This document shows positions 11,656-23,683 of a DNA stretch of 64,000 nt, in pieces; the stretch's first letter is position 1, and each line of letters begins with the position of its first letter. This stretch comes from Xenopus tropicalis. Its lineage: Eukaryota > Chordata > Amphibia > Anura > Pipidae. The notes beneath the pieces are model-generated. The model ran no database searches and was not told where the DNA came from. It worked only from the letters and a program-made list of their open reading frames with translations. The DNA is taken from the NCBI RefSeq assembly GCF_000004195.4, contig NC_030681.2, positions 3,214,982-3,278,981 of the forward strand, written 5' to 3'. Made by a program: the position numbers and the translations under genes.

Positions 11656-12832
11656 TGCGGGTCCTAGTCGGTGCCCTGGCTCCTAAGACCCTCCCCTGCG
11701 GGTCCTAGTCGGCGCCCTGGCTCCTCCCCTGCGGTTCCTAGTCGGTGCCCTGGCTCCTCCCCTGCGGTTCCTAGTCGGTGCCCTGCGGTTCCTAGTCAGT
11801 GCCCTGGCTCCTCCCTTGCGGTTCCTAGTCGGTGCCCTGGCTCCTCCCTTGCGGTTCCTAGTCGGTGCCCTGGCTCCTCCCTTGCGGTTCCTAGTCGGTG
11901 CCCTGGCTCCTCCCCTGCGGTTCCTAGTCAGTGCCCTGGCTCCTAAGACCCTCCCCTGCAGTTCCTAGTCAGTGCCCTGGCTCCTAAGACCCTCCCCTGC
12001 AGTTCCTAGTCAGTGCCCTGGCTCCTAAGACCCTCCCCTGCAGTTCCTAGTCAGTGCCCTGGCTCCTAAGACCCTCCCCTGCAGTTCCTAGTCAGTGCCC
12101 TGGCTCCTAAGACCCTCCCCTGCAGTTCCTAGTCAGTGCCCTGGCTCCTAAGACCCTCCCCTGCAGTTCCTAGTCAGTGCCCTGGCTCCTAAGACCCTCC
12201 CCTGCAGTTCCTAGTCAGTGCCCTGGCGCCTAAGACCCTCCCCTGCAGTTCCTAGTCAGTGCCCTGGCGCCTAAGACCCTCCCCTGCAGTTCCTAGTCAG
12301 TGCCCTGGCTCCTAAGGCCCTCCCCTGCAGTTCCTAGTCAGTGCCCTGGCTCCTAAGGCCCTCCCCTGCAGTTCCTAGTCAGTGCCCTGGCTCCTAAGAC
12401 CCTCCCCTGCAGTTCCTAGTCAGTGCCCTGGCTCCTAAGACCCTCCCCTGCAGTTCCTAGTCAGTGCCCTGGCTCCTAAGACCCTCCCCTGCAGTTCCTA
12501 GTCAGTGCCCTGGCGCCTAAGACCCTCCCCTGCAGTTCCTAGTCAGTGCCCTGGCTCCTAAGACCCTCCCCTGCAGTTCCTAGTCAGTGCCCTGGCTCCT
12601 AAGACCCTCCCCTGCAGTTCCTAGTCAGTGCCCTGGCTCCTAAGACCCTCCCCTGCCGTTCCTAGTCTGTGCCCTGGCTCCTAAGACCCTCCCCTGCCGT
12701 TCCTAGTCTGTGCCCTGGCTCCTAAGACCCTCCCCTGCCGTTCCTAGTCTGTGCCCTGGCTCCTAAGACCCTCCCCTGCCGTTCCTAGTCTGTGCCCTGG
12801 CTCCTAAGACCCTCCCCTGCGGTTCCTAGTTA
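11656..12832. repeat. 33/41-bp minisatellite (about 29 copies)
   Basis: Unit GTTCCTAGTCAGTGCCCTGG followed by CTCCTAAGACCCTCCCCTGC (about 41 bp). The first third of the array uses shorter units of about 33 bp that lack TAAGACC, and the copies fall into blocks sharing GCGG, GCAG or GCCG before TTCC. This block order suggests several local expansions. It starts about 215 bp after the exon ending at 11441. Confidence 0.95.
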
Positions 12833-13386
12833 GCAGACTGCTGACGGACTGTGGTTTTGAAACAATTACATTTTGTTTCCTAAATTTTCCTTTCAAATTT
12901 TCTTTTATTTTCCATCAAAAAACAAAGAATCCCATTGGTTTATTTATTTAATTAAGTAAAAAGGAACTACCCACCATGCATTTCTGTATACAGTAGGGCA
13001 GTGAGAAGGCTCTAGCGGTGCCTGGAGAGGAGACTGATTATTGGCCGAAAATGTATTTTGTCCTTTTAATCTTACGTTTCTCTCCTTTCGTTGCACCGTG
13101 TGTCAGTGCGGGAGGGAACCAGCCGACAGTTTGCAGAGCCGCAGTGACAGATAGAAACCCCCGGGCTCCTACAAGAGGCGCTGTTTAGCAGATCTTGCCC
13201 CAAACAAACACCCATTCCTTTCTATTAAATGAACTGAGCTACATATCAGCCTGTCTGTTGTAGCATTTTGTTTTTTGAAACAACTTTAACCCTAAACACC
13301 CTCAACTGGAATATATTAGGTTATTCTAGGAACTGTATTTAGTGATATGGTTACCTACTGTAAACTGGCATACTGTTATTTCTCTG
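12833..13386. other. Unique AT-rich intronic sequence
   Basis: Single-copy intron; no exon or known element recognised. Confidence 0.5.
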
Positions 13387-14316
13387 TGCAGGGGCTGTTC
13401 CTGCTGAATTGTGCTTAGTACAGGCGAATCCCTATGTGCCATAGTTTTATGGTATCTCTCTGTACAGGCTATGAGCAAACTTAGGGGGCTGTTCCTGCTG
13501 AATTGTGCTTAGTACAGGGGAATCCCTATGTGCCATAGTTTTATGGTATCTCTCTGTACAGGCTATGGGAAAACTTACGGGGCTGTTCCTGCTGAATTGT
13601 GCTTAGTACAGGGAAACCCCTATGTGCCATAGTTTTATGGTATCTCTCTGTACAGGCTATGGGCAAACTTAGGGGGCTGTTCCTGCTGAATTGTGCTTAG
13701 TACAGGGGAATCCCTATGTGCCATAGTTTTATGGTATCTCTCTGTACAAGCTATGAGCAAACTTAGGGGGCTGTTCCTGCTGAATTGTGCTTAGTACAGG
13801 GGAATCCCTATGTGCCATAGTTTTATGGTATCTCTCTGTACAGGCTATGGGCAAACTTAGGGGGCTGTTCCTGCTGAATTGTGCTTAGTACAGGGGAATC
13901 CCTATGTACCATAGTTTTATGGTATCTCTCTGTACAGGCTATGGGCAAACTTAGGGGGCTGTTCCTGCTGAATTGTGCTTAGTACAGGGGAATCCCTATG
14001 TGCCATAGTTTTATGGTATCTCTCTGTACAGGCTATGGGCAAACTTAGGGGGCTGTTCCTGCTGAATTGTGCTTAGTACAGGGGAATCCCTATGTGCCAT
14101 AGTTTTATGGTATCTCTCTGTACAGGCTATGGGCAAACTTAGGGGGCTGTTCCTGCTGAATTGTGCTTAGTACAGGGGAATCCCTATGTGCCATAGTTTT
14201 ATGGTATCTCTCTGTACAGGCTATGAGCAAACTTAGGGGGCTGTTCCTGCTGAATTGTGCTTAGTACAGGGGAATCCCTATGTGCCATAGTTTTATGGTA
14301 TCTCTCTGTACAGGTA
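13387..14316 (+). repeat. 94-bp minisatellite, family B, array 1
   Basis: About ten copies of a 94-bp unit containing GGGGCTGTTCCTGCTGAATT, GTGCTTAGTACAGGGGAATC and CCATAGTTTTATGG. The same unit, inverted, forms the arrays at 48858-49898 and 51600-52058, some 35 kb away beyond the end of btbd9. Variation is limited to a few sites such as ATGGGCAAAC versus ATGAGCAAAC, so the array is young or homogenised. Confidence 0.95.
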
Positions 14317-14635
14317 TCTCTCTAGACCAGGAGGATTGGGGAGTCGTGTTGAGGTTGGGAGGTTTAGTTCAGTCTCCCTATCTATCACCTGCAGACAATA
14401 ACCCCCCTGGGGGCAGCGAGTGCCTGAGGTAGTTCAGCGAGTGCGGCGTCTCCCAGAGATAAATGGCTCTCAGCGAGCGCTTCAAGTGGGTAATTGAGGA
14501 ATAATTGCATCATTTTCAATGTCATTTAAAACATTAAAACTTAAATAAGAGGAAGCGGCTGAGATGGGGCCAATAAAGGATAACGGCACAGAGTAAGAAC
14601 CAATGGAATCCGAGTCGTTAGGGAGTTGGTAGGGG
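14317..14635. other. Unique intronic sequence, possible conserved element
   Basis: Short single-copy island. The stretch at about 14475-14560 is AT-rich with homeobox-like cores (GGGTAATTGAGG, AATAATTGCATC) and looks like a possible conserved non-coding element, which I cannot test here. Confidence 0.3.
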
Positions 14636-15628
14636 CCCCCCGGGCCGCCACTGCTGGATACTGGTCCCTCTGCTGAAGGGTTCCCCCCCGGGCCGTCACT
14701 GCTGGATACGGGTCCCTCTGCTGAGGGGTTCTCCCCCCCCCCGGGCCGTCACTGCTGGATACGGGTCCCTCTGCTGAAGGGTTCCCCCCCCGGGCCGTCA
14801 CTGCTGGATACGGGTCCCTCTGCTGAAGGGTTCCCCCCCCCGGGCCGTCACTGCTGGATACTGGTCCCTCTGCTGAAGGGTTCCCCCCCCCGGGCCGTCA
14901 CTGCTGGATACTGGTCCCTCTGCTGAAGGGTTCCCCCCCCGGGCCGTCACTGCTGGATACGGGTCCCTCTGCTGAGGGGTTCTCCCCCCCCCCGGGCCGT
15001 CACTGCTGGATACGGGTCCCTCTGCTGAAGGGTTCCCCCCCCCCCCCCCGGGCCGTCACTGCTGGATACGGGTCCCTCTGCTGAAGGGTTCTCCCCCCCG
15101 GGCCATCACTGCTGGATATGGGTCCCTCTGCTGAAGGGTTCCCCCCCCCCCCGGGCCGTCACTGCTGGATACGGGTCCCTCTGCTGAAGGGTTCCCCCCC
15201 CCCCCGGGCCGTCACTGCTGGATACGGGTCCCTCTGCTGAAGGGTTCCCCCCCCCCGGGCCGTCACTGCTGGATACGGGTCCCTCTGCTGAAGGGTTCCC
15301 CCCCCCCGGGCCGTCACTGCTGGATACGGGTCCCTCTGCTGAAGGGTTTCCCCCCCCCCTGGGCAGTCACTGCTGGATACGGGTCCCTCTGCTGAAGGGT
15401 TTCCCCCCCCCCTGGGCAGTCACTGCTGGATACGGGTCCCTCTGCTGAAGGGTTTCCCCCCCCCCCTGGGCCGTCACTGCTGGATACGGGTCCCTCTGCT
15501 GAAGGGTTTCCCCCCCCCGGGCCGTCACTGCTGGATACGGGTCCCTCTGCTGAAGGGTTCCCCCCCCCCGGGCCGTCACTGCTGGATACGGGTCCCTCTG
15601 CTTAAGGGTTTCCCCCCCCCCCGGGCCC
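14636..15628. repeat. 49-54-bp minisatellite with poly-C tracts
   Basis: About 19 units of CGTCACTGCTGGATACGGGT, CCCTCTGCTGAAGGGTT and a C run of 7 to 15 bases ending in GGG. Length differences between units lie almost wholly in the C run, as expected from polymerase slippage. The - strand has regularly spaced runs of G. Confidence 0.95.
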
Positions 15629-16155
15629 GTCTGGCCGAACGGAATCCCCCAATGTGGGACTTTATTTACTGGGGAGCAGTGGGAATATTGCCAGTTTCCT
15701 ATTGGCTTTGACCCCAGAGCCCTTTGCCAGGGAAATCTGGCACAACGAGCTCATAGAAGGTCTCGGAATGTTCCGTAGGAGGGAAAGATGTAACCCACGA
15801 TTCATTGGTTCGTTTGGAAGACTGAGATGAACCAATCAGGGAGCAGCTCCATATGGCGGAACAGTTCTGGGCGCCCAATAAACCCAACCCCTCGTTATTA
15901 ATAGATCCCAACGAGCCGGATGAACTAATGTATAATGTATAACTAATACCCCTGTATCCTCCCCATAGCGGCCTCAGTTACCCACCTGGGGGTCACACTG
16001 CCCACATCTAAATCTGCCCCCACTAGAGCCCCCCACCAGCTTTGCCCAAAGCAACTGGACCCCCCTTTTTTCCTATATATGGCAGAGATATGGGCCATTG
16101 CAAAGAGCCTTTCAGCACCGCACTTCTAACTGCCACCCTAGCAGGGTTGGGGCAG
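15629..16155. other. Unique intronic sequence
   Basis: Single-copy spacer between arrays; nothing recognised. Confidence 0.5.
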
Positions 16156-16890
16156 GAGGGGTATCCGAACCATAGGTGGGGTATCTAAACCCTAGGTGGG
16201 GTATCCAAACCCTAGGTGGGGTATCCAAATCCTAGGTGGGGTATCCTAACCCTAGGTGGGGTATCCTAACCCTAGGTGGGGTATCCTAACCCTAGGTGGG
16301 GTATCCATACCCTTTATGGGGTATCCAAACACTAGGAGGGGGTATCCAAACCCTAGGAGGGGGTATCCAAACCCTAGGAGGGGGTATCCAAACCCTAGGA
16401 GGGGGTATCCAGACCCTAGGTGGGGTATCCAAACCCTAGGAGGGGGTATCCAGACCCTAGGAGGGGGTATCCAGACCCTAGGAGGGGTATCTGATCCCTA
16501 GAAGGGGTATCTGATCCCTAGGAGGGGTATCTGAACCCTGGGAAGGGTATCCAAACCCTAGGAAGGGTGTCCAAACCCTAGGAGGGGTATCCAGGCCCTA
16601 GGAAGGGTATCTGAACCCTAGGAGGGGTATCTGAACCCTAGGAGCGGTATCTGAACCCTAGGAGGGGTATCTGAACCCTAGGAGGGGTATCTGAACCCTA
16701 GGAGGGGTATCTGATCCCTAGGAGGGGTATCTGAACCCTAGGAGGGGTATCTGATCCCTAGGAGGGGTATCTGATCCCTAGGAGGGGTATCTGATCCCTA
16801 GGAGGGGTATCTGAACCCTAGGAGGGGTATCTGATCCCTAGGAGGGGTATCTGAACCCTAGGAGGGGTATCTGAACCCTAGGAGGGGTTA
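16156..16890. repeat. 20-bp minisatellite with CCCTAGG core (about 37 copies)
   Basis: Unit GGGGTATCTGAACCCTAGGA and variants: the left third uses TATCCAAACCCTAGGTGGGG or TATCCTAACCC, the right two-thirds TATCTGA(A/T)CCCTAGGAGGGG. AACCCTA resembles a vertebrate telomere hexamer in register, but the 20-bp unit is not a telomere repeat. Confidence 0.94.
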
Positions 16891-18035
16891 GGGCAGTGGG
16901 GTCTCCATAACAGATGCTTTAGTTTAACCCTGTCAGACCCAGAGTTGCTCTCGTGCTATAAATTCAACTGCAAACCCCTTATAGTGGGAGATTGCGCCCC
17001 TCACAGTCACATGCAGGTAGAAACAAATCCCCCCAACTCTGTGCAAAGCTCTGTACCCCACCATATCCATCAACTCCCTTTCTGGATGTGCCCTGTTATT
17101 ATTATTATTATTATTAACCCATAAACCAGGGATACAGAGAAGGCCGATTCCTTGCCCAGGGCTAGGATATACAGATAAATATTCTGGATAATCATCATCT
17201 TATCCACTCAGCTGATATATCTGTGGCTGCGACTGAACCAGCCCAGCGTGCAGTTACCATGGTTACACTGCTGCGAGACAGACACGCTGCTGGGGTCCTG
17301 CAGCACCGCTACTGAGTCCAGTACTGATTAACCTCAAGGCCATTTAACCCTTTGTATTTGGCTACAGCTGGGAGGTTTGGGCACACAGCCCTGTTTTGGA
17401 TAAAGGAACCAGAATGGACTGAGGGACCTCAAGGAGCAGGATATAGAGTGTGTGCTCTGTGGGTTCAGCCAAGGCCTCACACATGGAGCAGAACTGGTCC
17501 AACCCCCGGTACCTTGTGGGTTTCTCTCTAATAACCCGAGAATAAGATTTGGGATAATTTGCAGAAGAACAAATGGATTTTATTCCTTTCTTGGCGAAAT
17601 CGCAGAGGGTTTCGGTGGAACTTTCCATTAGGAAAAGGTTAAACCTCTTCTCCTTCTTATTTTTGTTCCGCCATTTGGGGTTTTTGTGCCGTAGAACAAA
17701 TATGTCCATTAGCTGCGGCTGAGCGGTTCCGGGGAATTTAGACTCCACATCAAACATTCACAAGGATCTTCTCTCAGAATAAGTGGCCCCATAAAAAGCT
17801 TTTCCGTCTTGGATTTACTTTTAAGGCAGAAAGGGGATAAAAGTGCTATTGTCATAAATGGAAAAAGTGAAATGTATCGCTCGGCTTCGCTTTTATTGGG
17901 CTGAACTTCTAGTCCATTCCAGCTGCTGTATAATACCCCCTCCTGTGTGTGCGCAACTCCCTGCACCCTACTGCCTGCTCCAACCCCCTGTCCTGCGTGG
18001 GGGTCCTCAGGTGTAACTATATATACAGCAGCCCC
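16891..18035. other. Unique intronic sequence with (ATT)n microsatellite
   Basis: Single-copy intron. A short (ATT)6 run lies at about 17098-17115. A 131-codon - strand frame at 17362-17757 has no recognisable domain and no splice context, and I do not call it. Confidence 0.5.
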
Positions 18036-18410
18036 TGCTTGTGGTTTTTCACTTATTTCCCTTTTTCTTCAGCAGCTCTTCAGTTTGGTATTTTAGCAGC
18101 TTTATGGTTGCTAGGGTCTTGTTGACCTTAGTAACCAGGCAGTGGTTAGAATGAGAGACAGGAATATGAATAGGAGAGGGGCTGAATAGAAAGATAAGGA
18201 ATAAAAAGTAACAATAACAATAAAACTGGAGCCTCACAGAGCAATAGGGTTTGGTTGCCGGGGTCAGTGACTCCCATTTGAAAGCTGCAAAGAGTCAGAA
18301 GATGTAGAATATTTCAAAAACTATAACAAATAAATAATGAAGACCAATTGCAAAGTTGCTAAGAATAGGCCATTCTATAACCTACTAACAGTTATATCAA
18401 ATATGAACCC
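18036..18410. mobile_element. Fragment of a TTAA-type Xenopus MITE
   Basis: Shares long blocks with the more complete element at 27641-28105: GGTTGCTAGGGTC, AATAGGAGAGGGGCTGAATAG, ACAATAAAACTGGAG, CACAGAGCAATAGGGTTTGG, AAGCTGCAAAGAGTCAGAAG and AATGAAGACCAATTG. Terminal sequences are degraded. I recognise the family from Xenopus as a TTAA-target MITE of the T2/Kolobok type; the name is from memory. Confidence 0.75.
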
Positions 18411-18524
18411 CCCCATATGTATTATTGTTGGTTGAATGTTGGATTTGGCTGATTCACTGCCATTTTGGAGAAGAGCAAATATAGTAAATTTCATATCAGG
18501 CGCTTCCTCCTATAGGAAAGATTT

Positions 18525-20455
18525 TCATTTGTAGAGTGTAAGCTCTTTGGGGCAGGGCTCTCTTCCCCTCCTGTATCGGTTATTGGTTGCTTTATATGTT
18601 ACTACTTGTAGAGTGTAAGCTCTTTGGGGCAGGGCTCTCTTCCCCTCCTGTATCAGTTACTGATTGCTTTATATGTTACTCCTTGTAGAGTGTAAGCTCT
18701 TTTGGGCAGGGCTCTCTTACCCTCCTGTATCAGTTACTGATTGCTTTATATGTTACTCCTTGTGGAGTGTAAGCTCTTTTGGGCAGGGCTCTCTTCCCCT
18801 CCTGTATCAGTTACTGATTGCTTTATATGTTACTCCTTGTAGAGTGTAAGCTCTTTTGGGCAGGGCTCTCTTCCCCTCCTGTATCGGTTACTGATTGCTT
18901 TATATGTTACTCCTTGTAGAGTGTAAGCTCTTTGGGGCAGGGCTCTCTTCACCTCCTGTATGGGTTACTGATTGCTGTATATGTTACTCCTTGTAGAGTG
19001 TAAGCTCTTTGGGGCAGGGCTCTCTTCCCCTCCTGTATCAGTTACTGATTGCTTTATATGTTACTCCTTGTAGAGTGTAAGCTCTTTTGGGCAGGGCTCC
19101 CTTCCCCTCCTGTATCGGTTATTGATTGCTTTATATGTTACTCCTTGTAGAGTGTAAGCTCTTTTGGGCAGGGCTCCCTTCCCCTCCTGTATCGGTTATT
19201 GATTGCTTTATATGTTACTCCTTGTAGAGTGTAAGCTCTTTTGGGCAGGGCTCCCTTCCCCTCCTGTATCGGTTATTGATTGCTTTATATGTTACTCCTT
19301 GTAGAGTGTAAGCTCTTTGGGGCAGGGCTCTCTTCCCCTCCTGTATCAGTTATTGGTTGCTTTATATGTTACTCCTTGTAGAGTGTAAGCTCTTTCGGGC
19401 AGGGCTCTCTTCCCCCTCCTGTATCGGTTATTGATTGCTTTATATGTTACTCCTTGTAGAGTGTAAGCTCTTTGGGGCAGGGCTCTCTTCCCCTCCTGTA
19501 TCGGTTACTGATTGCTTTATATGTTACTCCTTGTAGAGTGTAAGCTCTTTGGGGCAGGGCTCTCTTCCCCTCCTGTATCAGTTACTGATTGCTTTATATG
19601 TTACTCCTTGTAGATTGTAAGCTCTTTGGGGCAGGGCTCTCTTCCCCTCCTGTATCAGTTACTGATTGCTTTATATGTTACTCCTTGTAGATTGTAAGCT
19701 CTTTTGGGCAGGGCTCCCTTCCCCTCCTGTATCGGTTACTGATTGCTGTATATGTTACTCCTTGTAGAGTGTAAGCTCTTTTGGGCAGGGCTCCCTTCCC
19801 CTCCTGTATCGGTTATTGATTGCTTTATATGTTACTCCTTGTAGAGTGTAAGCTCTTTGGGGCAGGGCTCTCTTCCCCTCCTGTATCGGTTACTGATTGC
19901 TTTATATGTTACTCCTTGTAGAGTGTAAGCTCTTTGGGGCAGGGCTCTCTTCCCCTCCTGTATCAGTTACTGATTGCTTTATATGTTACTCCTTGTAGAT
20001 TGTAAGCTCTTTGGGGCAGGGCTCTCTTCCCCTCCTGTATCAGTTACTGATTGCTTTATATGTTACTCCTTGTAGATTGTAAGCTCTTTTGGGCAGGGCT
20101 CCCTTCCCCTCCTGTATCGGTTACTGATTGCTGTATATGTTACTCCTTGTAGATTGTAAGCTCTTTGGGGCAGGGCTCCCTTCCCCTCCTGTATCGGTTA
20201 CTGATTGCTTTATATGTTACTCCTTGTAGAGTGTAAGCTCTTTTGGGCAGGGCTCCCTTCCCCTCCTGTATCGGTTACTGATTGCTTTATATGTTACTCC
20301 TTGTAGAGTGTAAGCTCTTTTGGGCAGGGCTCTCTTCCCCTCCTGTATCGGTTATTGATTGCTTTATATGTTACTCCTTGTAGATTGTAAGCTCTTTTGG
20401 GCAGGGCTCTCTTCCCCTCCTGTATCGGTTACTGATTGCTGTATATGTTACTCTG
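18525..20455. repeat. 77-bp tandem array of a retroelement-tail fragment (about 25 copies)
   Basis: Unit: TAGAGTGTAAGCTCTTTGGG, GCAGGGCTCTCTTCCCCTCC, TGTATCGGTTACTGATTGCT and TTATATGTTACTCCTTG. The array runs directly into a 3' tail (20456-20545) of a SINE/LINE-type element of which the unit forms the first part, so a piece of that element was amplified in place. Sub-variants (TTTGG/TTTTG, TCT/CCC) recur in runs of neighbouring units, which suggests block duplications. Confidence 0.94.
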
Positions 20456-20545
20456 TATGCCCAATGTATGAAACCCACTTATTGTACAGCGCTGCGGGAT
20501 ATGTTGGCGCTTTATAAATAAATGTTAATAATAATAATAATAATT
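20456..20545 (+). mobile_element. 3' tail of an L2/MIR-like retroelement
   Basis: Reads TTATTGTACAGCGCTGCGGG, ATATGTTGGCGCTTTATAAA and ends in a short (AAT)n run. It matches the tail at 24652-24772. GTACAGCGCTGCG..GGCGCTTTATAAATAA is the typical 3' end of an L2/MIR-like retroelement family in amphibians; the exact family name cannot be fixed from sequence alone. Confidence 0.65.
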
Positions 20546-21120
20546 TGCTTTCACAATTTGAAGTGGGCGTGGCTAGAGCCCCCAGGCCCCCGGTTGCCTA
20601 GTCACATGTTTACACCCACTTGCAGCCAATCAGAGAAAAAGAACTTGCTTTGGGCTACAGCAAGCAGCCAATCAGAAGGCTGACATTAGCAGAGCCAAGT
20701 GCTGGTTCCAGTAGGAGCAGCAGTAAAATAAGTTTCTATATCTCGTTTCCTATCCAACATGGTCAGGCCATTCCCCAGCGACGGGCCCGGAGCTTTGTTA
20801 GCACTGAGCGGTGGAGAAGTCGCCGGCCGACCCGATTTCCAGCAACAGACACGGTGTTTAGTCCGGAACCCGCTGTCACTCTAATTGGCATAAATTGGCA
20901 GAGTCATTAGGCGCCCGAGAGGCTTATAGCAACGACTGGAGGAGCCGCAAAGCTCCGGGGCCTTTGTAAATGGGTTCTTGGTGCATAATGAAGCGTCATG
21001 GCTGAGCGGCGCTGGTTCTGTCGCTTAATTGGCCGCGCTTTGTACATGGGGTAGGGATATTGTGGCCCCTCATAGCCGCCACTTACATTGGTGCAGGCTG
21101 GGAAAAAGAAACTCAAATTT
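20546..21120. other. Unique intronic sequence
   Basis: Single-copy, fairly CpG-rich intron between two arrays. No exon seen. Confidence 0.5.
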
Positions 21121-22880
21121 ATGGTAATGGGCAGGGGCATGATGGGTAGCCAGTAATACAGGGGTGAATGAGCAGGGGCATGATGGGTAGCCAGTAATAC
21201 TGGGGTGAATGAGCAGGGGCATGATGGGTAGCCAGTAATACAGGGGGGAATGAGCAGGGGCATGATGGGTAGCCAGTAATACAGGGGTGAATGAGCAGGG
21301 GCATGATGGGTAGCCAGTAATACAGGGGGGAATGAGCAGGGGCATGATGGGTAGCCAGTAATACAGGGGTGAATGAGCAGGGGCATGATGGGTAGCAAGT
21401 AATACAGGGGTGAATGAGCAGGGGCATGATGGGTAGCAAGTAATACAGGGGTGAATGAGCAGGGGCATGATGGGTAGCAAGTAATACAGGGGTGAATGAG
21501 CAGGGCATGATGGGTAGCCAGTAATACAGGGGTGAATGAGCAGGGGCATGATGGGTAGCCAGTAATACAGGGGTGAATGAGCAGGGGCATGATGGGTAGC
21601 AAGTAATACAGGGGTGAATGAGCAGGGCATGATGGGTAGCCAGTAATACAGGGGTGAATGAGCAGGGGCATGATGGGTAGCCAGTAATACAGGGGTGAAT
21701 GAGCAGGGCATGATGGGTAGCCAGTAATACAGGGGTGAATGAGCAGGGGCATGATGGGTAGCCAGTAATACAGGGGTGAATGAGCAGGGGCATGATGGGT
21801 AGCCAGTAATACAGGGGTGAATGAGCAGGGGCATGATGGGTAGCCAGTAATACAGGGGGGAATGAGCAGGGGCATGATGGGTAGCCAGTAATACAGGGGG
21901 GAATGAGCAGGGGCATGATGGGTAGCCAGTAATACAGGGGGGAATGAGCAGGGGCATGATGGGTAGCAAGTAATACAGGGGTGAATGAGCAGGGCATGAT
22001 GGGTAGCCAGTAATACAGGGGGAATGAGCAGGGGCATGATGGGTAGCCAGTAATACAGGGGGGAATGAGCAGGGGCATGATGGGTAGCCAGTAATACAGG
22101 GGTGAATGAGCAGGGCATGATGGGTAGCCAGTAATACAGGGGGGAATGAGCAGGGGCATGATGGGTAGCCAGTAATACAGGGGGGAATGAGCAGGGGCAT
22201 GATGGGTAGCCAGTAATACAGGGGTGAATGAGCAGGGCATGATGAGTAGCCAGTAATACAGGGGTGAATGAGCAGGGGCATGATGGGTAGCCAGTAATAC
22301 AGGGGTGAATGAGCAGGGGCATGATGGGTAGCCAGTAATACAGGGGTGAATGAGCAGGGGCATGATGGGTAGCCAGTAATACAGGGGGGAATGAGCAGGG
22401 GCATGATGGGTAGCCAGTAATACAGGGGGGAATGAGCAGGGGCATGATGGGTAGCAAGTAATACAGGGGTGAATGAGCAGGGCTTGATGGGTAGCCAGTA
22501 ATACAGGGGGGAATGAGCAGGGGCATGATGGGTAGCCAGTAATACAGGGGTGAATGAGCAGGGGCATGATGGGTAGCCAGTAATACAGGGGTGAATGAGC
22601 AGGGGCATGATGGGTAGCCAGTAATACAGGGGTGAATGAGGCAGGGGCATGATGGGTAGCCAGTAATACAGGGGTGAATGAGCAGGGCATGATGGGTAGC
22701 CAGTAATACAGGGGTGAATGAGCAGGGGCATGATGGGTAGCCAGTAATACAGGGGTGAATGAGCAGGGGCATGATGGGTAGCCAGTAATACAGGGGTGAA
22801 TGAGCAGGGGCATGATGGGTAGCCAGTAATACAGGGGTGAATGAGCAGGGGCATGATGGGTAGCCTGTAATACAGGGGTG
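21121..22880. repeat. 41-bp minisatellite (about 43 copies)
   Basis: Unit CAGGGGCATGATGGGTAGCC followed by AGTAATACAGGGGTGAATGA and G. Variants include GGGGGGAATG, GTAGCAAG, and 39-bp units with CAGGGCATG. All three - frames are open for about 1.7 kb because the unit has no stop on that strand; the Pro/His/Tyr-rich translations are not a gene. Confidence 0.96.
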
Positions 22881-23683
22881 AAGGTTGGGCGTTAGTGTGA
22901 GTGCCAGGGAAACGCAGCCTAAAATGGGACCTCTGTGCCCTAAATATGCCTTTTATGCAGTGTCAGCCTTGCGTTCGACTCCATTGTTACATTGGTCACA
23001 ACCTTCCCGTAGTGTCATAATCCCCCCAGCTATTCTAGGGCGCAGCTAAGCAGCCCATTGGCTGTTGTTAGAATGCCCGGGTGGGGTAGTTCAGCGTGGG
23101 CTGGGGGCATACAGACTCGGAGACACAAGTCCGTAGCTATTTGTATGGGAAAGGTTTCAGCCCCCCCCCCCCTCCCTGGGCACAAGAGCTTGTTAAGGAT
23201 ATGTGGGGGGGATTAGCGCACTCGCCATGGAGATGGGCCCTTCTGCCTAATGTGTGAATATTCATGGGCAGAACTGACAGATCGCCGGCTGCAACGGCAA
23301 CTCAAGCAGAATAAATTCCTCTCCGGCTCTCGTCTCACATTCTTACAACTCCCAGCGGCTCCTTCAGCTCCGCTCGTTTAGATTGGAACAAAACTTCAGC
23401 TCTGTCGCTAATTCTCCTGCTTAATTGTGTCGGTGGGGGGAGACGGGGGTCTGTTTTACTGAGCACGATCGCTGCCTGTCTGATGTAAAGCTTCCCGTCA
23501 CGAACAGTATCGATGTTGTGCAGTCGGAACTGTAGGGGTCACCTGGATATTAAATGCGCCCTTTTTTTGGATGCTTTGTGCTGTTTAAGGCAGGGATTTG
23601 TGGGTGCGAATAGGATTTGTGGGTGTGAATAGGATTTGTGGGTGTGAATAGGATTTGCGGGGATGGGTGTGTTAAAAGCCTAT
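22881..23683. other. Unique intronic sequence, possible conserved element
   Basis: Single-copy intron. About 23225-23430 has a mix of CpG and homeobox-like cores (GTGTGAATATTCATGGGCAG, TCCTGCTTAATTGTG) that would suit an enhancer; this is a guess. Three short copies of ATAGGATTTGTGGGTGTGA lie near 23600-23660. Confidence 0.3.

Noticed and set aside
16156..16890. Possible interstitial telomere repeat (AACCCTA words)
   Set aside because: Period is 20 bp and TTAGGG is never in tandem.
17362..17757. 131-codon - strand frame
   Set aside because: No recognisable family, repeat or splice context; such length is expected by chance in 64 kb.
20907..22854. Three overlapping - strand frames of about 560-620 codons
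   Set aside because: Products of the 41-bp minisatellite lacking stops on that strand.
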